Shown here: positions 14,551 to 22,035 of the stretch, in pieces | How the letters are laid out: each line of letters opens with the position of its first letter | Position numbering within the stretch: the first letter of the stretch is position 1 | NCBI GenBank assembly: GCA_902551735.1 | Contig: CACDEK010000005.1 | Coordinates: 1-34,913 of the forward strand | Direction: 5' to 3' | Source of the DNA: an uncultured Pelagibacteraceae bacterium | GTDB lineage: Bacteria; Pseudomonadota; Alphaproteobacteria; Pelagibacterales; Pelagibacteraceae | DNA length: 34,913 nt | Program-made: the position numbers and the translations under genes | The notes under the pieces: model-generated | Databases searched by the model: none | What the model was told of the DNA's origin: nothing | What the model saw: the letters and a program-made list of their open reading frames with translations, nothing else

Positions 14551-15555
14551 TTAAATTTTATGAATATACTCTGCTAAATCGCACATTCTTGATGCAAATC
14601 CCCATTCATTATCGTACCAAGCAGAAACTTTACCCATGTTGCTTCCAATGGCCTTAGTTAAAGATAAATCAACAATAGCAGAATTAGAGTTGTGATTAAA
14701 ATCAATAGAAACAAGTTTTTCATTTGTTACATCAAGTACATTTATTAATTCTTTTTTTGAAGCTTTTATAAAAGATTGGTTAATTTTTTTTTCTGTTAAC
14801 TTGTTTTTTGAATTAAAAACTAAATCTACAAGTGAAACATTTGGTGTTGGAACTCTTATTGCTAAACCCTCTAGTTTGCCTTTTAATTCTGGTATAATTT
14901 CACCGATAGATTTTGATGCGCCAGTAGATGTTGGCACCATAGACTGCGAGGCAGATCTTGCCCGTCTTATATCTTTATGAGAATTATCTAATAATCTTTG
15001 ATCAGACGTATATGAGTGAATAGTTGTCATAAAACCTTTTTCTATTTTAAATTCTTTATTCATTACATAAGCGACAGGAGCGAGACAATTAGTTGTACAA
15101 GATGCTGCTGAAATTACTAAATCATTTTTTTTTATAGATTTGTGGTTAACGCCATATACTATAGTTTTATCAGCATTTTTACATGGAGCTGAAACAATAA
15201 CTTTTTTTGCACCGTTTTTTATATGAGGTATAAGTTTATCTTTTGAATTAAATTTTCCGGTACATTCCATGACATAATCTACATTAAAATTTTTCCATTT
15301 AATTTCATTTAAATTTGAATGTTGTGAAAATGTAATTTTTTTTCCATTTAAAGTTAAATAATTATTTCCATATTTAATTTTACAATTAAATTTTCCATGA
15401 ATAGAGTCATACTTTAATAATGAAGCAACCACTTCAGCGCTTGATCTACTATTAATATGTTTTATTTCTATTTTATTATTATTATTTTCAATAATTGATC
15501 TAATAACCATTCTTCCTATTCTTCCCAAGCCATTAATTCCAATTTTTGTTGCCAT
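14551..15555 (-). CDS. gap: Glyceraldehyde-3-phosphate dehydrogenase, probably NADP(H)-preferring
   Basis: 334 residues. Rossmann motif INGLGRIGR at the N-terminus; catalytic SAASCTTNCLAP with Cys153 and HSYTSDQ with His180; C-terminal WYDNEWGFASRM. The residue that normally binds the adenosine ribose of NAD (Asp32 in Bacillus numbering) is Ser36 here, followed by Arg37 (INSRSS in place of INDLTD). The usual Leu187-Pro188 pair is Asn191-Ser192 (LDNSHKD). Loss of Asp32 and Pro188 to Ser are features of NADP-using plastid and GapB-type enzymes, so I predict NADP(H) use and possibly a gluconeogenic role. Cofactor choice is inference; the enzyme call is certain. It lies 1 nt after tkt and 5 nt before pgk. 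Confidence 0.95.
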   Translation of the reverse strand: MATKIGINGLGRIGRMVIRSIIENNNNKIEIKHINSRSSAEVVASLLKYDSIHGKFNCKIKYGNNYLTLNGKKITFSQHSNLNEIKWKNFNVDYVMECTGKFNSKDKLIPHIKNGAKKVIVSAPCKNADKTIVYGVNHKSIKKNDLVISAASCTTNCLAPVAYVMNKEFKIEKGFMTTIHSYTSDQRLLDNSHKDIRRARSASQSMVPTSTGASKSIGEIIPELKGKLEGLAIRVPTPNVSLVDLVFNSKNKLTEKKINQSFIKASKKELINVLDVTNEKLVSIDFNHNSNSAIVDLSLTKAIGSNMGKVSAWYDNEWGFASRMCDLAEYIHKI

Positions 15556-15556
15556 A

Positions 15557-17491
15557 TTACTTATTTAACATTTTTTCTATTTTTTTAACTATATAATCGC
15601 TGTGTAGGTAAAAAGATTTATAAACATCTTTTCCAGGTGCACTCTTACCAAAATCATCAACTCCAAAGCAAATACCATTTTCTCCCACATGTTTTTTCCA
15701 AGGTTCTGTTAAGCCTGCTTCGATAGAAATTTTATATTTAGTTTCATTCATTATTTCTTTTTTATATTTTTCTGATTGAAGTTTAAATAATTCTAATGAA
15801 GGCACCGATATAACTTTTGAATAAATGTTTTGTGTGGCTAATTTATGACTAACCTCAATAGCTAAATTAACTTCTGATCCAGTTGCAAGAATAGTCAATT
15901 CTATTTTTTGATTAGTTCTTAATAATTCATATGCTCCTTTAATACATTTATTTTCACTTATATATTCTTTTCTTACAGGATTAATTTTTTGTCTTGATAG
16001 AGCAATAACACTTGGCGAACTATGATTTGTTAAAGCAAGTTCCCAACATTCAAAGGTTTCTACTGTATCAGCTGGTCTAAACACATTTAAGTTTGGTACA
16101 GATCTTAAACTTGAAAGTTGTTCAACAGGTTGATGAGTTGGTCCGTCTTCACCTAGGCCAATAGAATCATGCGACATAACATAAATTACTCTTTGTTTCA
16201 TTAAAGCAGACAATCTTATAGATGGTTTACAATAATCACTAAAAATGAGAAAAGTTCCACCATATGGAATTAAATTGCTATGTAATGCTATGCCATTCAT
16301 AATCCCACACATTGCGTGTTCTCTCACACCATAATGAATATAATTACCATCAAAATTTTTAGGTTTAATTATTTTATGACTATCAGTCTTTGTATTGTTT
16401 GATCCGGAAAGGTCTGCAGATCCTCCAATAAGTTCGGGTATTTTTTTTGTCAAAGAGTTTAATATTTTTTGTGAAGATTTTCTTGTTGCCATTATCTCCA
16501 TTGATTTTATGTAATTTTTTTTTTCTTCTTTAATTATTTTTGAAACTATTTTTGAAATATTTTTAAATTTAATTTTATTTTTTTCTGATTTTTGTGAAGC
16601 TTTTTCTCCAATTTTTTTCCATTCATTCATAATATTTTTTGGAATCTCAAAAGGTTTATAATTCCATTTTAATTTTTTTCTTACTAAAGCAACTTCATTT
16701 TCTCCTAGCGGACTTCCATGGACAGAAGCTGTTCTTGATTTATTTGGAGAGCCATAACCAATAATTGTTTTGCATGAAATAGCCGAAGGAATTTTTGATT
16801 TTTGAACTTTTTTTAATGCATTAAAAATTTGTTTTTCATTATGACCATCAATTTCAATGTAATTCCATCCATAACTATTAAATCTTTTTTTAAAGTTGTC
16901 TGATACAGCAAGATTAGTAGGGCCATCGATTGAAATTGAATTATTATCAAATAACAAAATTAAGTTTTTTAATTTTAAGTGACCCGCTAAACTTAAAGCT
17001 TCGTGGCTTATTCCTTCCATTAAACAACCATCACCAGCCAAAACATATGTTTTGTGATTTATAATTTTTTTTCTATGTTGTTTCTTTAATATTTCTTCAG
17101 CAATTGCAAAACCGACAGCGTTTGCTATACCTTGGCCAAGTGGACCAGTTGTTGTTTCTATTCCTGAATTTGGCTCATATTCTGGATGTCCTGCGCAAAT
17201 AGAATTTAGTTGTCTGAAATTCTTAATGTCATTTAATGATACACTTTTGTATCCTGTTAAATAAAGTAAGGAGTAAAGAAGCATTGATCCATGACCTGCA
17301 GACAAAACGAATCTATCTCTATTTATCCAACTAGGATTCTTAGGATTAAACTTAAGGTAGTATTTAAAAAGTATAGTAACGACATCTGCCATGCCCATAG
17401 GCATACCAGGATGGCCAGAGTTGGCCTTTTCAACAGCATCAATTGACAAAAATCTAATTGCGTTCGCTAAATCTTTATTTTGCTTACTCAA
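15557..17491 (-). CDS. tkt: Transketolase
   Basis: 644 residues, full length. Motifs: AVEKANSGHPGMPMGMA, GHGSMLLYSLLYLTGY, GPLGQGIANAVGFA, the thiamine diphosphate motif GDGCLMEGISHEA continuing to LILLFDNNSI, VHGSPLGE, GVREHAMCGIMNGIA, DSIGLGEDGPTHQPVEQ, and IEAGLTEPWKKHVG at the C-terminus. It moves two-carbon units in the non-oxidative pentose phosphate pathway. The start is TTG at 17491 with AGGA 6 nt upstream. First gene of the minus-strand run; 54 nt separate it from the divergent zauP-like gene. Uses thiamine diphosphate, so it depends on the product of the thiE/thiD pathway also coded here. Confidence 0.97.
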   Translation of the reverse strand: MSKQNKDLANAIRFLSIDAVEKANSGHPGMPMGMADVVTILFKYYLKFNPKNPSWINRDRFVLSAGHGSMLLYSLLYLTGYKSVSLNDIKNFRQLNSICAGHPEYEPNSGIETTTGPLGQGIANAVGFAIAEEILKKQHRKKIINHKTYVLAGDGCLMEGISHEALSLAGHLKLKNLILLFDNNSISIDGPTNLAVSDNFKKRFNSYGWNYIEIDGHNEKQIFNALKKVQKSKIPSAISCKTIIGYGSPNKSRTASVHGSPLGENEVALVRKKLKWNYKPFEIPKNIMNEWKKIGEKASQKSEKNKIKFKNISKIVSKIIKEEKKNYIKSMEIMATRKSSQKILNSLTKKIPELIGGSADLSGSNNTKTDSHKIIKPKNFDGNYIHYGVREHAMCGIMNGIALHSNLIPYGGTFLIFSDYCKPSIRLSALMKQRVIYVMSHDSIGLGEDGPTHQPVEQLSSLRSVPNLNVFRPADTVETFECWELALTNHSSPSVIALSRQKINPVRKEYISENKCIKGAYELLRTNQKIELTILATGSEVNLAIEVSHKLATQNIYSKVISVPSLELFKLQSEKYKKEIMNETKYKISIEAGLTEPWKKHVGENGICFGVDDFGKSAPGKDVYKSFYLHSDYIVKKIEKMLNK

Positions 17492-17545
17492 AAATTATCC
17501 TATCTAGACTAAGAAGATTCGATTTTATAATATAAGTATATATAT
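17492..17545. promoter_or_regulatory. Divergent tkt / zauP-zapA promoter region
   Basis: This 54-bp gap separates two long divergent gene runs, so both must start here or inside the neighbouring genes. On the + strand TATAAT (17526-17531) lies 14 nt before the ATG; no good -35 box precedes it. On the - strand AGGA 6 nt before the TTG of tkt acts as a plausible Shine-Dalgarno. No operator-like inverted repeat seen. Confidence 0.35.
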
Positions 17546-17866
17546 ATGAAAACTTATAGTGAAAAAGAAAAAAAACTCGATAATGCATTAAACAAACTAA
17601 TTGATTTAAATTTAAATACAAATCTTAAAGAGAATTTACAACATTTGAGTTATGAAAAAAATCAATTAGAAATTGAAAAAAAAGAAATATTAAACAAATA
17701 CAACGAACTTATTAATGAACATGAAAAAATTAAGCAAGAACTTAAAAGTCTAAAACATAAAGAAAATGATGAACAGTCAAGGGTTTCCGAATTTTCTGAT
17801 AAAATTGATGAGCTAAATCAGGAAACAGATACTCTTCTTGAAGAAATTGATAAATGGCAAATGTAA
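17546..17866 (+). CDS. Small coiled-coil protein, probable ZapA partner (ZauP-like, DUF4164-type)
   Basis: 106 residues, almost wholly helical and highly charged, with heptad-like spacing of Leu/Ile from about residue 10 to 100 and no membrane segment. It ends LNQETDTLLEEIDKW. It lies directly upstream of zapA, overlapping it by 13 nt. In Caulobacter the gene upstream of zapA encodes the coiled-coil protein ZauP, which works with ZapA to condense the Z-ring, and rhizobia have a short coiled-coil (DUF4164) gene at the same place. Assignment rests on position, length and coiled-coil character rather than on a sharp sequence signature. Acts in the cytoplasm at the division site if correct. Confidence 0.6.
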   Translation: MKTYSEKEKKLDNALNKLIDLNLNTNLKENLQHLSYEKNQLEIEKKEILNKYNELINEHEKIKQELKSLKHKENDEQSRVSEFSDKIDELNQETDTLLEEIDKWQM

Positions 17867-18300
17867 ATATTATTTTTAATGGAAAAGAATTCCTACTTTC
17901 CTGTGATGATGGACAGGAAGAGCATTTGATGGAATTAGCAGAAAAACTTAATGGTAAGTTTGATGGCTTAAAGTCCCAACTAGGAAATATAGGGGAGAAT
18001 AAATTATTACTTATTACCTCGATTAAAATAATGGACGAATATTTTGAGACAAAAACAAAAATTGAAGAAAAAAAAAACGAATTAAATGAATTATCTAATA
18101 AATTTAAAGAGTTAAAATCTTTAGTTTATCAATATAGAGATGATAAAGAAAACGAAGTTAAAATTTTAAAAGAAAATCAAGATAACTTTAGAGAAGAAAT
18201 TGAAAAAAATAAATTAGATTATGAAAAAATAATAGATGACGCGGCTAAAAAAATTGAAGACTTTATTCAAAAAACAAATATAGATAATCAAATTCAATAA
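17854..18300 (+). CDS. zapA: Cell division protein ZapA
   Basis: 148 residues, longer than the 109 of E. coli because of an extended C-terminal coiled coil. The N-terminal domain shows the ZapA pattern: VNIIFNGKEFLLSCDDGQEEHLMELAEKLN, then the helix with LLLITSIKIMDEYFE. Residues about 68-140 are a charged coiled coil. It binds FtsZ and bundles filaments in the Z-ring. It starts 13 nt inside the preceding ZauP-like gene, so the two are likely translated as a pair. The 5-FCL gene follows after 6 nt, as in many proteobacteria, but there is no space for the 6S RNA often found between the two. Confidence 0.85.
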   Translation: MANVNIIFNGKEFLLSCDDGQEEHLMELAEKLNGKFDGLKSQLGNIGENKLLLITSIKIMDEYFETKTKIEEKKNELNELSNKFKELKSLVYQYRDDKENEVKILKENQDNFREEIEKNKLDYEKIIDDAAKKIEDFIQKTNIDNQIQ

Positions 18301-18306
18301 TAGCTT

Positions 18307-18855
18307 GTGTTAAAATCAAAAATTAGAAAAAAAATTTTAAAAATTAGAGAAATTAGAAATAAGGGAAAGATAGATATTAAATTTGTAAAAATCTTTAATT
18401 TGTTAAGAAGTTTATGCAATGTAAATAAAAAAATTATTGGCGGATACTATCCAATAAATTTTGAAGTTGACGACTTGGAAATATTAAAACAATTTGAAAA
18501 AAAAAAAATAAAAATTGCTCTCCCCATTGTAAAAAATAATTTTAAAATGCAGTTTGTTAAATGTTCTTTAAACGAACCATTTAATATTAATCGGTTTGGA
18601 ATTCCAGAGCCTAACGAAGGAAAGATAGTTTATCCAGATATCCTATTAATACCATTGGTAGCTTTTGATAAAAAATTAAATAGACTAGGTTATGGCGCAG
18701 GTTTTTATGATAGAGCTATAATGTTATTAAAAAAAAAAAAAAATTTAATTACGATTGGTTTAGGATTTGATTTTCAAGAAGTAAATTTAATTCCAGTTTC
18801 TAAATATGATCAAAAATTAGATTTTATAGTTACTAATAAAAAAATTTTTAAATGA
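18307..18855 (+). CDS. 5-formyltetrahydrofolate cyclo-ligase
   Basis: 182 residues. GYYPINFEVD near the start, the substrate-loop region FNINRFGIPEP, and LLIPLVAFDKKLNRLGYGAGFYDRAI, the hallmark motif (GxGxGFYDR) of the 5-FCL/MTHFS family. It converts 5-formyl-THF to 5,10-methenyl-THF with ATP; SAR11-type cells are known for much one-carbon metabolism. The start is GTG at 18307; no upstream ATG is in frame. A run of 15 A (18729-18743) codes for Lys142-Lys145 shortly after the hallmark motif and is a possible slippage site. The 3' end overlaps the next gene by 4 nt (ATGA). Confidence 0.9.
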   Translation: MLKSKIRKKILKIREIRNKGKIDIKFVKIFNLLRSLCNVNKKIIGGYYPINFEVDDLEILKQFEKKKIKIALPIVKNNFKMQFVKCSLNEPFNINRFGIPEPNEGKIVYPDILLIPLVAFDKKLNRLGYGAGFYDRAIMLLKKKKNLITIGLGFDFQEVNLIPVSKYDQKLDFIVTNKKIFK

Positions 18856-19658
18856 AAATTCTTTTTCTAGGAGATATTGTAGGAAATTCTGGGTGTGCTG
18901 CTGTAAGAAAATACTTACCAAAAAAAAAAGAAGAGCTAAAAATTGATTTTGTTATTGCAAATGGAGAAAATGCTGCAGAAAAAGGCTTAGGGATCACTGA
19001 ACAAATAACAAAAGATTTATTTGAGTCAGGAGTAAATGTAGTAACCACAGGCAATCACGTCTGGGATCAAAAAGAAACAATTAATTATATTGAGAAAGAA
19101 AACAGACTATTAAGACCTTTAAACCTAGACAAACTTTCTCCAGGAAAAGGTTTTGATATTTATCTTGCAAAAAATGGTTTGAAAGTTGGTGTATTAAATT
19201 TAATGGGCAATATTTTTATGAAAAAATGCGAAGATGTATTTGAGGTAGCTCAAGAATTTATAAAAAAAAATAAATTAAAAAAAGATTATGATATTTTGAT
19301 TGTTGACTTTCACGGTGAAATTACTAGCGAAAAAATGGCTATGGGACATTTTTTTGACGGACAAGCAACTTTTGTTGTTGGAACTCATACTCATGTTCCA
19401 ACTTCTGATATTATGATATTAAATAAAGGAACAGCATATCAAAGTGATGCAGGAATGTGTGGTGATTATAATTCAGTAATTGGAATGAACAAAGAAAACT
19501 CTTTAAATAGATTTTTAAAAAAAAAATATCAAAAACATTATCCAGCTGACGGTGAAGCGAGTTTGTGTGGCTCTATAATAGAATGTGATGAAGAAACTGG
19601 TCTTGCAAAAAATATTAAACAATTCATATATGGGGGAATTTTAAAAAATTCATTTTAA
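18852..19658 (+). CDS. YmdB/TIGR00282-family metallophosphoesterase
   Basis: 268 residues, typical length. All dimetal motifs are visible: FLGDIVGNSG (Asp8), ANGENAAEKGLGI, TTGNHVWDQKE, VDFHGEITSEKMAMGHFFDG and GTHTHVPTSD. This matches the YmdB group of calcineurin-like phosphoesterases; Bacillus YmdB hydrolyses 2',3'-cAMP and affects biofilm and sporulation. The role in alphaproteobacteria is not established, but its place between 5-FCL and yebC recurs in the class to my knowledge. It is coupled to the previous gene by an ATGA overlap and ends 4 nt before yebC. No signal peptide; cytoplasmic. Confidence 0.88.
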   Translation: MKILFLGDIVGNSGCAAVRKYLPKKKEELKIDFVIANGENAAEKGLGITEQITKDLFESGVNVVTTGNHVWDQKETINYIEKENRLLRPLNLDKLSPGKGFDIYLAKNGLKVGVLNLMGNIFMKKCEDVFEVAQEFIKKNKLKKDYDILIVDFHGEITSEKMAMGHFFDGQATFVVGTHTHVPTSDIMILNKGTAYQSDAGMCGDYNSVIGMNKENSLNRFLKKKYQKHYPADGEASLCGSIIECDEETGLAKNIKQFIYGGILKNSF

Positions 19659-19662
19659 AATT

Positions 19663-20391
19663 ATGGCTGGACATTCTCACTGGGCAGGAATTAAACATAA
19701 AAAGGGAAGAGTTGACAAATTAAGATCTAACCTTTTTTCAAAACTTTCTAGAGAAATTACTGTAGCTGCTAAATTGGGGGATAAAGATCCTGACATGAAT
19801 GCAAGGTTAAGATCGGCAATGCAGGCTGCAAGATCTGCAAATATGCCAAAAGAAAATATTGAAAGAGCAATTGCTAAATCATCTACGAACGTAAATGAAA
19901 AATTTGAAAATTTAAGATATGAAGGTTTTGGACCTGATAAAATTGCAGTAATAGTGGAAACTTTAACAGATAACAGAAATAGGACTGCTTCTAATATTAG
20001 AACTATTTTTCACAAGTATGGCGGTACTCTTGGAACGCTTGGTTCAGCTTCTCACAATTTCAATCAAATTGGCACTATAAAAATTGATAAGAAAGAAGTA
20101 TCTGAAGATGAAATATTTGAACTTGCAATTGATTCCGGCGCCAACGAATGTCTCTCAAATGAAAAATTTCATGAAATACAGTGTGCAAAGAATGAAATTT
20201 ATAATGTTAAAAAAAAAATTGAAAAAAAAATTCAAAATTTTATTTCAACCCAATTAGAATGGAAACCATTAAATAGAGTAGAGATTAGTCAAGCAAAAAT
20301 AGAAACAACAGGTGAATTTATTTATGCATTAGAAAATGACGATGATGTTCAAAAAGTATATACAAACTTAAAAGATGGAAATTTTTTATGA
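19663..20391 (+). CDS. yebC: YebC/TACO1-family regulatory protein
   Basis: 242 residues with the invariant start MAGHSHWAGIKHKKGRVD, then FSKLSREITVAAKLG, NARLRSAMQAARSANMPKENIERAI, YEGFGPDKIAVIVETLTDNRNRTASNIRTIF and GTLGSASHNF. The family was first described as transcription regulators; recent work links it to translation through difficult peptide stretches (as for human TACO1). It lies directly before ruvC, as in most proteobacteria, and its TGA overlaps the ruvC ATG. Confidence 0.96.
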   Translation: MAGHSHWAGIKHKKGRVDKLRSNLFSKLSREITVAAKLGDKDPDMNARLRSAMQAARSANMPKENIERAIAKSSTNVNEKFENLRYEGFGPDKIAVIVETLTDNRNRTASNIRTIFHKYGGTLGTLGSASHNFNQIGTIKIDKKEVSEDEIFELAIDSGANECLSNEKFHEIQCAKNEIYNVKKKIEKKIQNFISTQLEWKPLNRVEISQAKIETTGEFIYALENDDDVQKVYTNLKDGNFL

Positions 20392-20882
20392 TTATAATAG
20401 GAATTGATCCAGGAATTTCTGGATCGATTTGTTTTTTTGAAGACGGAAAAATAATTGATATTATTGAAATGCCAGTTATGTCTGATGGGAAAAAAAACAA
20501 AAGACAAGTTAATGGTGCTCAAATTTACAATGAAATTTCTTCAAGAATTAAAAACTATAATAATAAAGACATTAAAGTAGTAATCGAACAAGTTTCAGCT
20601 ATGCCAGGACAAGGAGTAACTAGCATGTTTAATTTTGGACAATCTTTTGGTGTTTTAAAGGGAATTTGTTCTGCTATGCAGATCCCAATGTATTTTGTCA
20701 GACCAGCGAAATGGAAAAAATACTTTAATCTTATTAATTCCCAAAAAGATGCAAGCCGGACAAAGGCTATACAGATTTTTCCTTATATTTCGTCACAATT
20801 ATCAAAAAAAAAAGATGCAAATAAAGCCGATGCTATCTTATTAGCCAGTTTTTTCTTTGAAACTTATAAATCTAGCGAATAG
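20388..20882 (+). CDS. ruvC: RuvC-like Holliday junction endonuclease, divergent type
   Basis: 164 residues with an RNase H-like fold: GIDPGISGSICFFEDG at the N-terminus (Asp7), VVIEQVSAMPGQGVTSMFNFG (Glu67) and KKDANKADAILLA near the C-terminus (Asp143, Asp148). These fit the acidic active site. The sequence between (MPGQGVTSMFNFGQSFG, PAKWKKYF) looks more like phage and mobile-element RuvC-type resolvases than like E. coli RuvC, whose last acidic pair has spacing D-x2-D rather than D-x4-D. The gene is at the standard place after yebC, but ruvA and ruvB do not follow; tolQ comes next. It probably cuts four-way DNA junctions; the partner helicase is not visible here. Confidence 0.82.
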   Translation: MIIIGIDPGISGSICFFEDGKIIDIIEMPVMSDGKKNKRQVNGAQIYNEISSRIKNYNNKDIKVVIEQVSAMPGQGVTSMFNFGQSFGVLKGICSAMQIPMYFVRPAKWKKYFNLINSQKDASRTKAIQIFPYISSQLSKKKDANKADAILLASFFFETYKSSE

Positions 20883-20935
20883 TTATTTAATTATATAGTC
20901 AAATTCATGACACATTTTAGTGTGAACTATCTTTA

Positions 20936-21610
20936 ATGGAAGCAGATATATCTACTCAAGCAGTTAGTTTGGCTAGTAGCACAGATTTTTCAATAATAAG
21001 CTTGTTTGCTAGAGCCGATATTATTGTAAAAAGTGTAATAGTGATTTTAATATTAAGTTCAATTTACTCTTGGGCTATTATTTTTGAAAAAATAAGGATG
21101 TTCAAAAGAATAAATAATAGTACTGAAGAATTTGAAAATAAATTTTGGAAATCAAAGTCAGCTGAAACTTTTTATAATAACTTACCAGGAACTTTTGAAG
21201 ATCCAATGGCAAGTATTTTTAGAAATTCAATGGAAGTAATGTTAAAGTCTAGAAAAAGTTCAAATTTAAATGAAAAAATGTCAACTATGTTAGAAATTAA
21301 TATAGAACAGCAGATGGAAAAAATAGAAAAAAGCTATACCTTCCTTGCAACAGTTGGATCAACCGCTCCTTTTATAGGTTTATTCGGAACAGTTTGGGGT
21401 ATTATGAATTCTTTTCAATCAATTGCAATTTCAAGAAATACTAGCTTGGCTATAGTTGCTCCAGGAATTGCCGAAGCCTTGTTTGCAACAGCTCTTGGTC
21501 TTTTAGCAGCTATCCCTGCAGTTGTCGCATATAATAAATTTAATAATGATTCAAAAAAATATTCTAAAAAACTTGAAAATTTTTCAAAAAGGTTTTTATC
21601 AATAATTTAA
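20936..21610 (+). CDS. tolQ: Tol-Pal system protein TolQ
   Basis: 224 residues. A first helix at about 31-50 (VKSVIVILILSSIYSWAIIF) and two further helices at about 142-160 (STAPFIGLFGTVWGIMNSF) and 176-200 (PGIAEALFATALGLLAAIPAVVAYN) are the MotA/TolQ/ExbB pattern. It forms the proton-driven inner-membrane motor with TolR that energises TolA and keeps the outer membrane drawn in during division. First gene of the tol operon, 53 nt after ruvC; ybgC, which often precedes tolQ, is absent. The gap has AT-rich boxes but no clear promoter. Confidence 0.95.
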   Translation: MEADISTQAVSLASSTDFSIISLFARADIIVKSVIVILILSSIYSWAIIFEKIRMFKRINNSTEEFENKFWKSKSAETFYNNLPGTFEDPMASIFRNSMEVMLKSRKSSNLNEKMSTMLEINIEQQMEKIEKSYTFLATVGSTAPFIGLFGTVWGIMNSFQSIAISRNTSLAIVAPGIAEALFATALGLLAAIPAVVAYNKFNNDSKKYSKKLENFSKRFLSII

Positions 21611-21611
21611 A

Positions 21612-22028
21612 ATGGCTTTCAAAATAAAACGTTCATCAAGAGAACCTATGAGCGAGATAAATGTAACACCTTTTGTTGATGTAATGTTGGTTTTATTAAT
21701 TATATTTATGGTTACTGCCCCACTTTTAACCGTTGGAGTCCAAGTTGATTTGCCGGAAAGTTCAGCTGACTCACTTCCTGAAGAACAGGAACCTTTAACT
21801 TTAACAATAAATGCAAAAGGTGAAATTTTTATACAAGAATCTAAAGTTGACTATGAAAAAATTATTGCAAAGATATTAGCTGTTTCAAAAAATAGAACTG
21901 ATACAAGAATTTATGTTAGAGGGGATAAAACAATAAATTATGGAAGAGTTTTGGAAATAATGGGAATGCTGTCTGGATCAGGTTTTACTAAAGTTGCTTT
22001 AATTTCCGAACCTTATAAAGAAAGATAA
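21612..22028 (+). CDS. tolR: Tol-Pal system protein TolR
   Basis: 138 residues of the ExbD/TolR family. MSEINVTPFVDVMLVLLIIFMVTAP holds the single transmembrane helix with the proton-path Asp23; the periplasmic domain ends with IYVRGDKTINYGRVLEIMGMLSGSGFTKVALISEP, which is typical. It starts 1 nt after the tolQ stop and is followed 7 nt later by tolA. Confidence 0.96.
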   Translation: MAFKIKRSSREPMSEINVTPFVDVMLVLLIIFMVTAPLLTVGVQVDLPESSADSLPEEQEPLTLTINAKGEIFIQESKVDYEKIIAKILAVSKNRTDTRIYVRGDKTINYGRVLEIMGMLSGSGFTKVALISEPYKER

Positions 22029-22035
22029 TTGAAAA

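Noticed and set aside
18300-18307. 6S RNA gene between zapA and the 5-FCL gene
   Set aside because: The gap is only 6 nt, so there is no space for a 6S RNA of about 180 nt.
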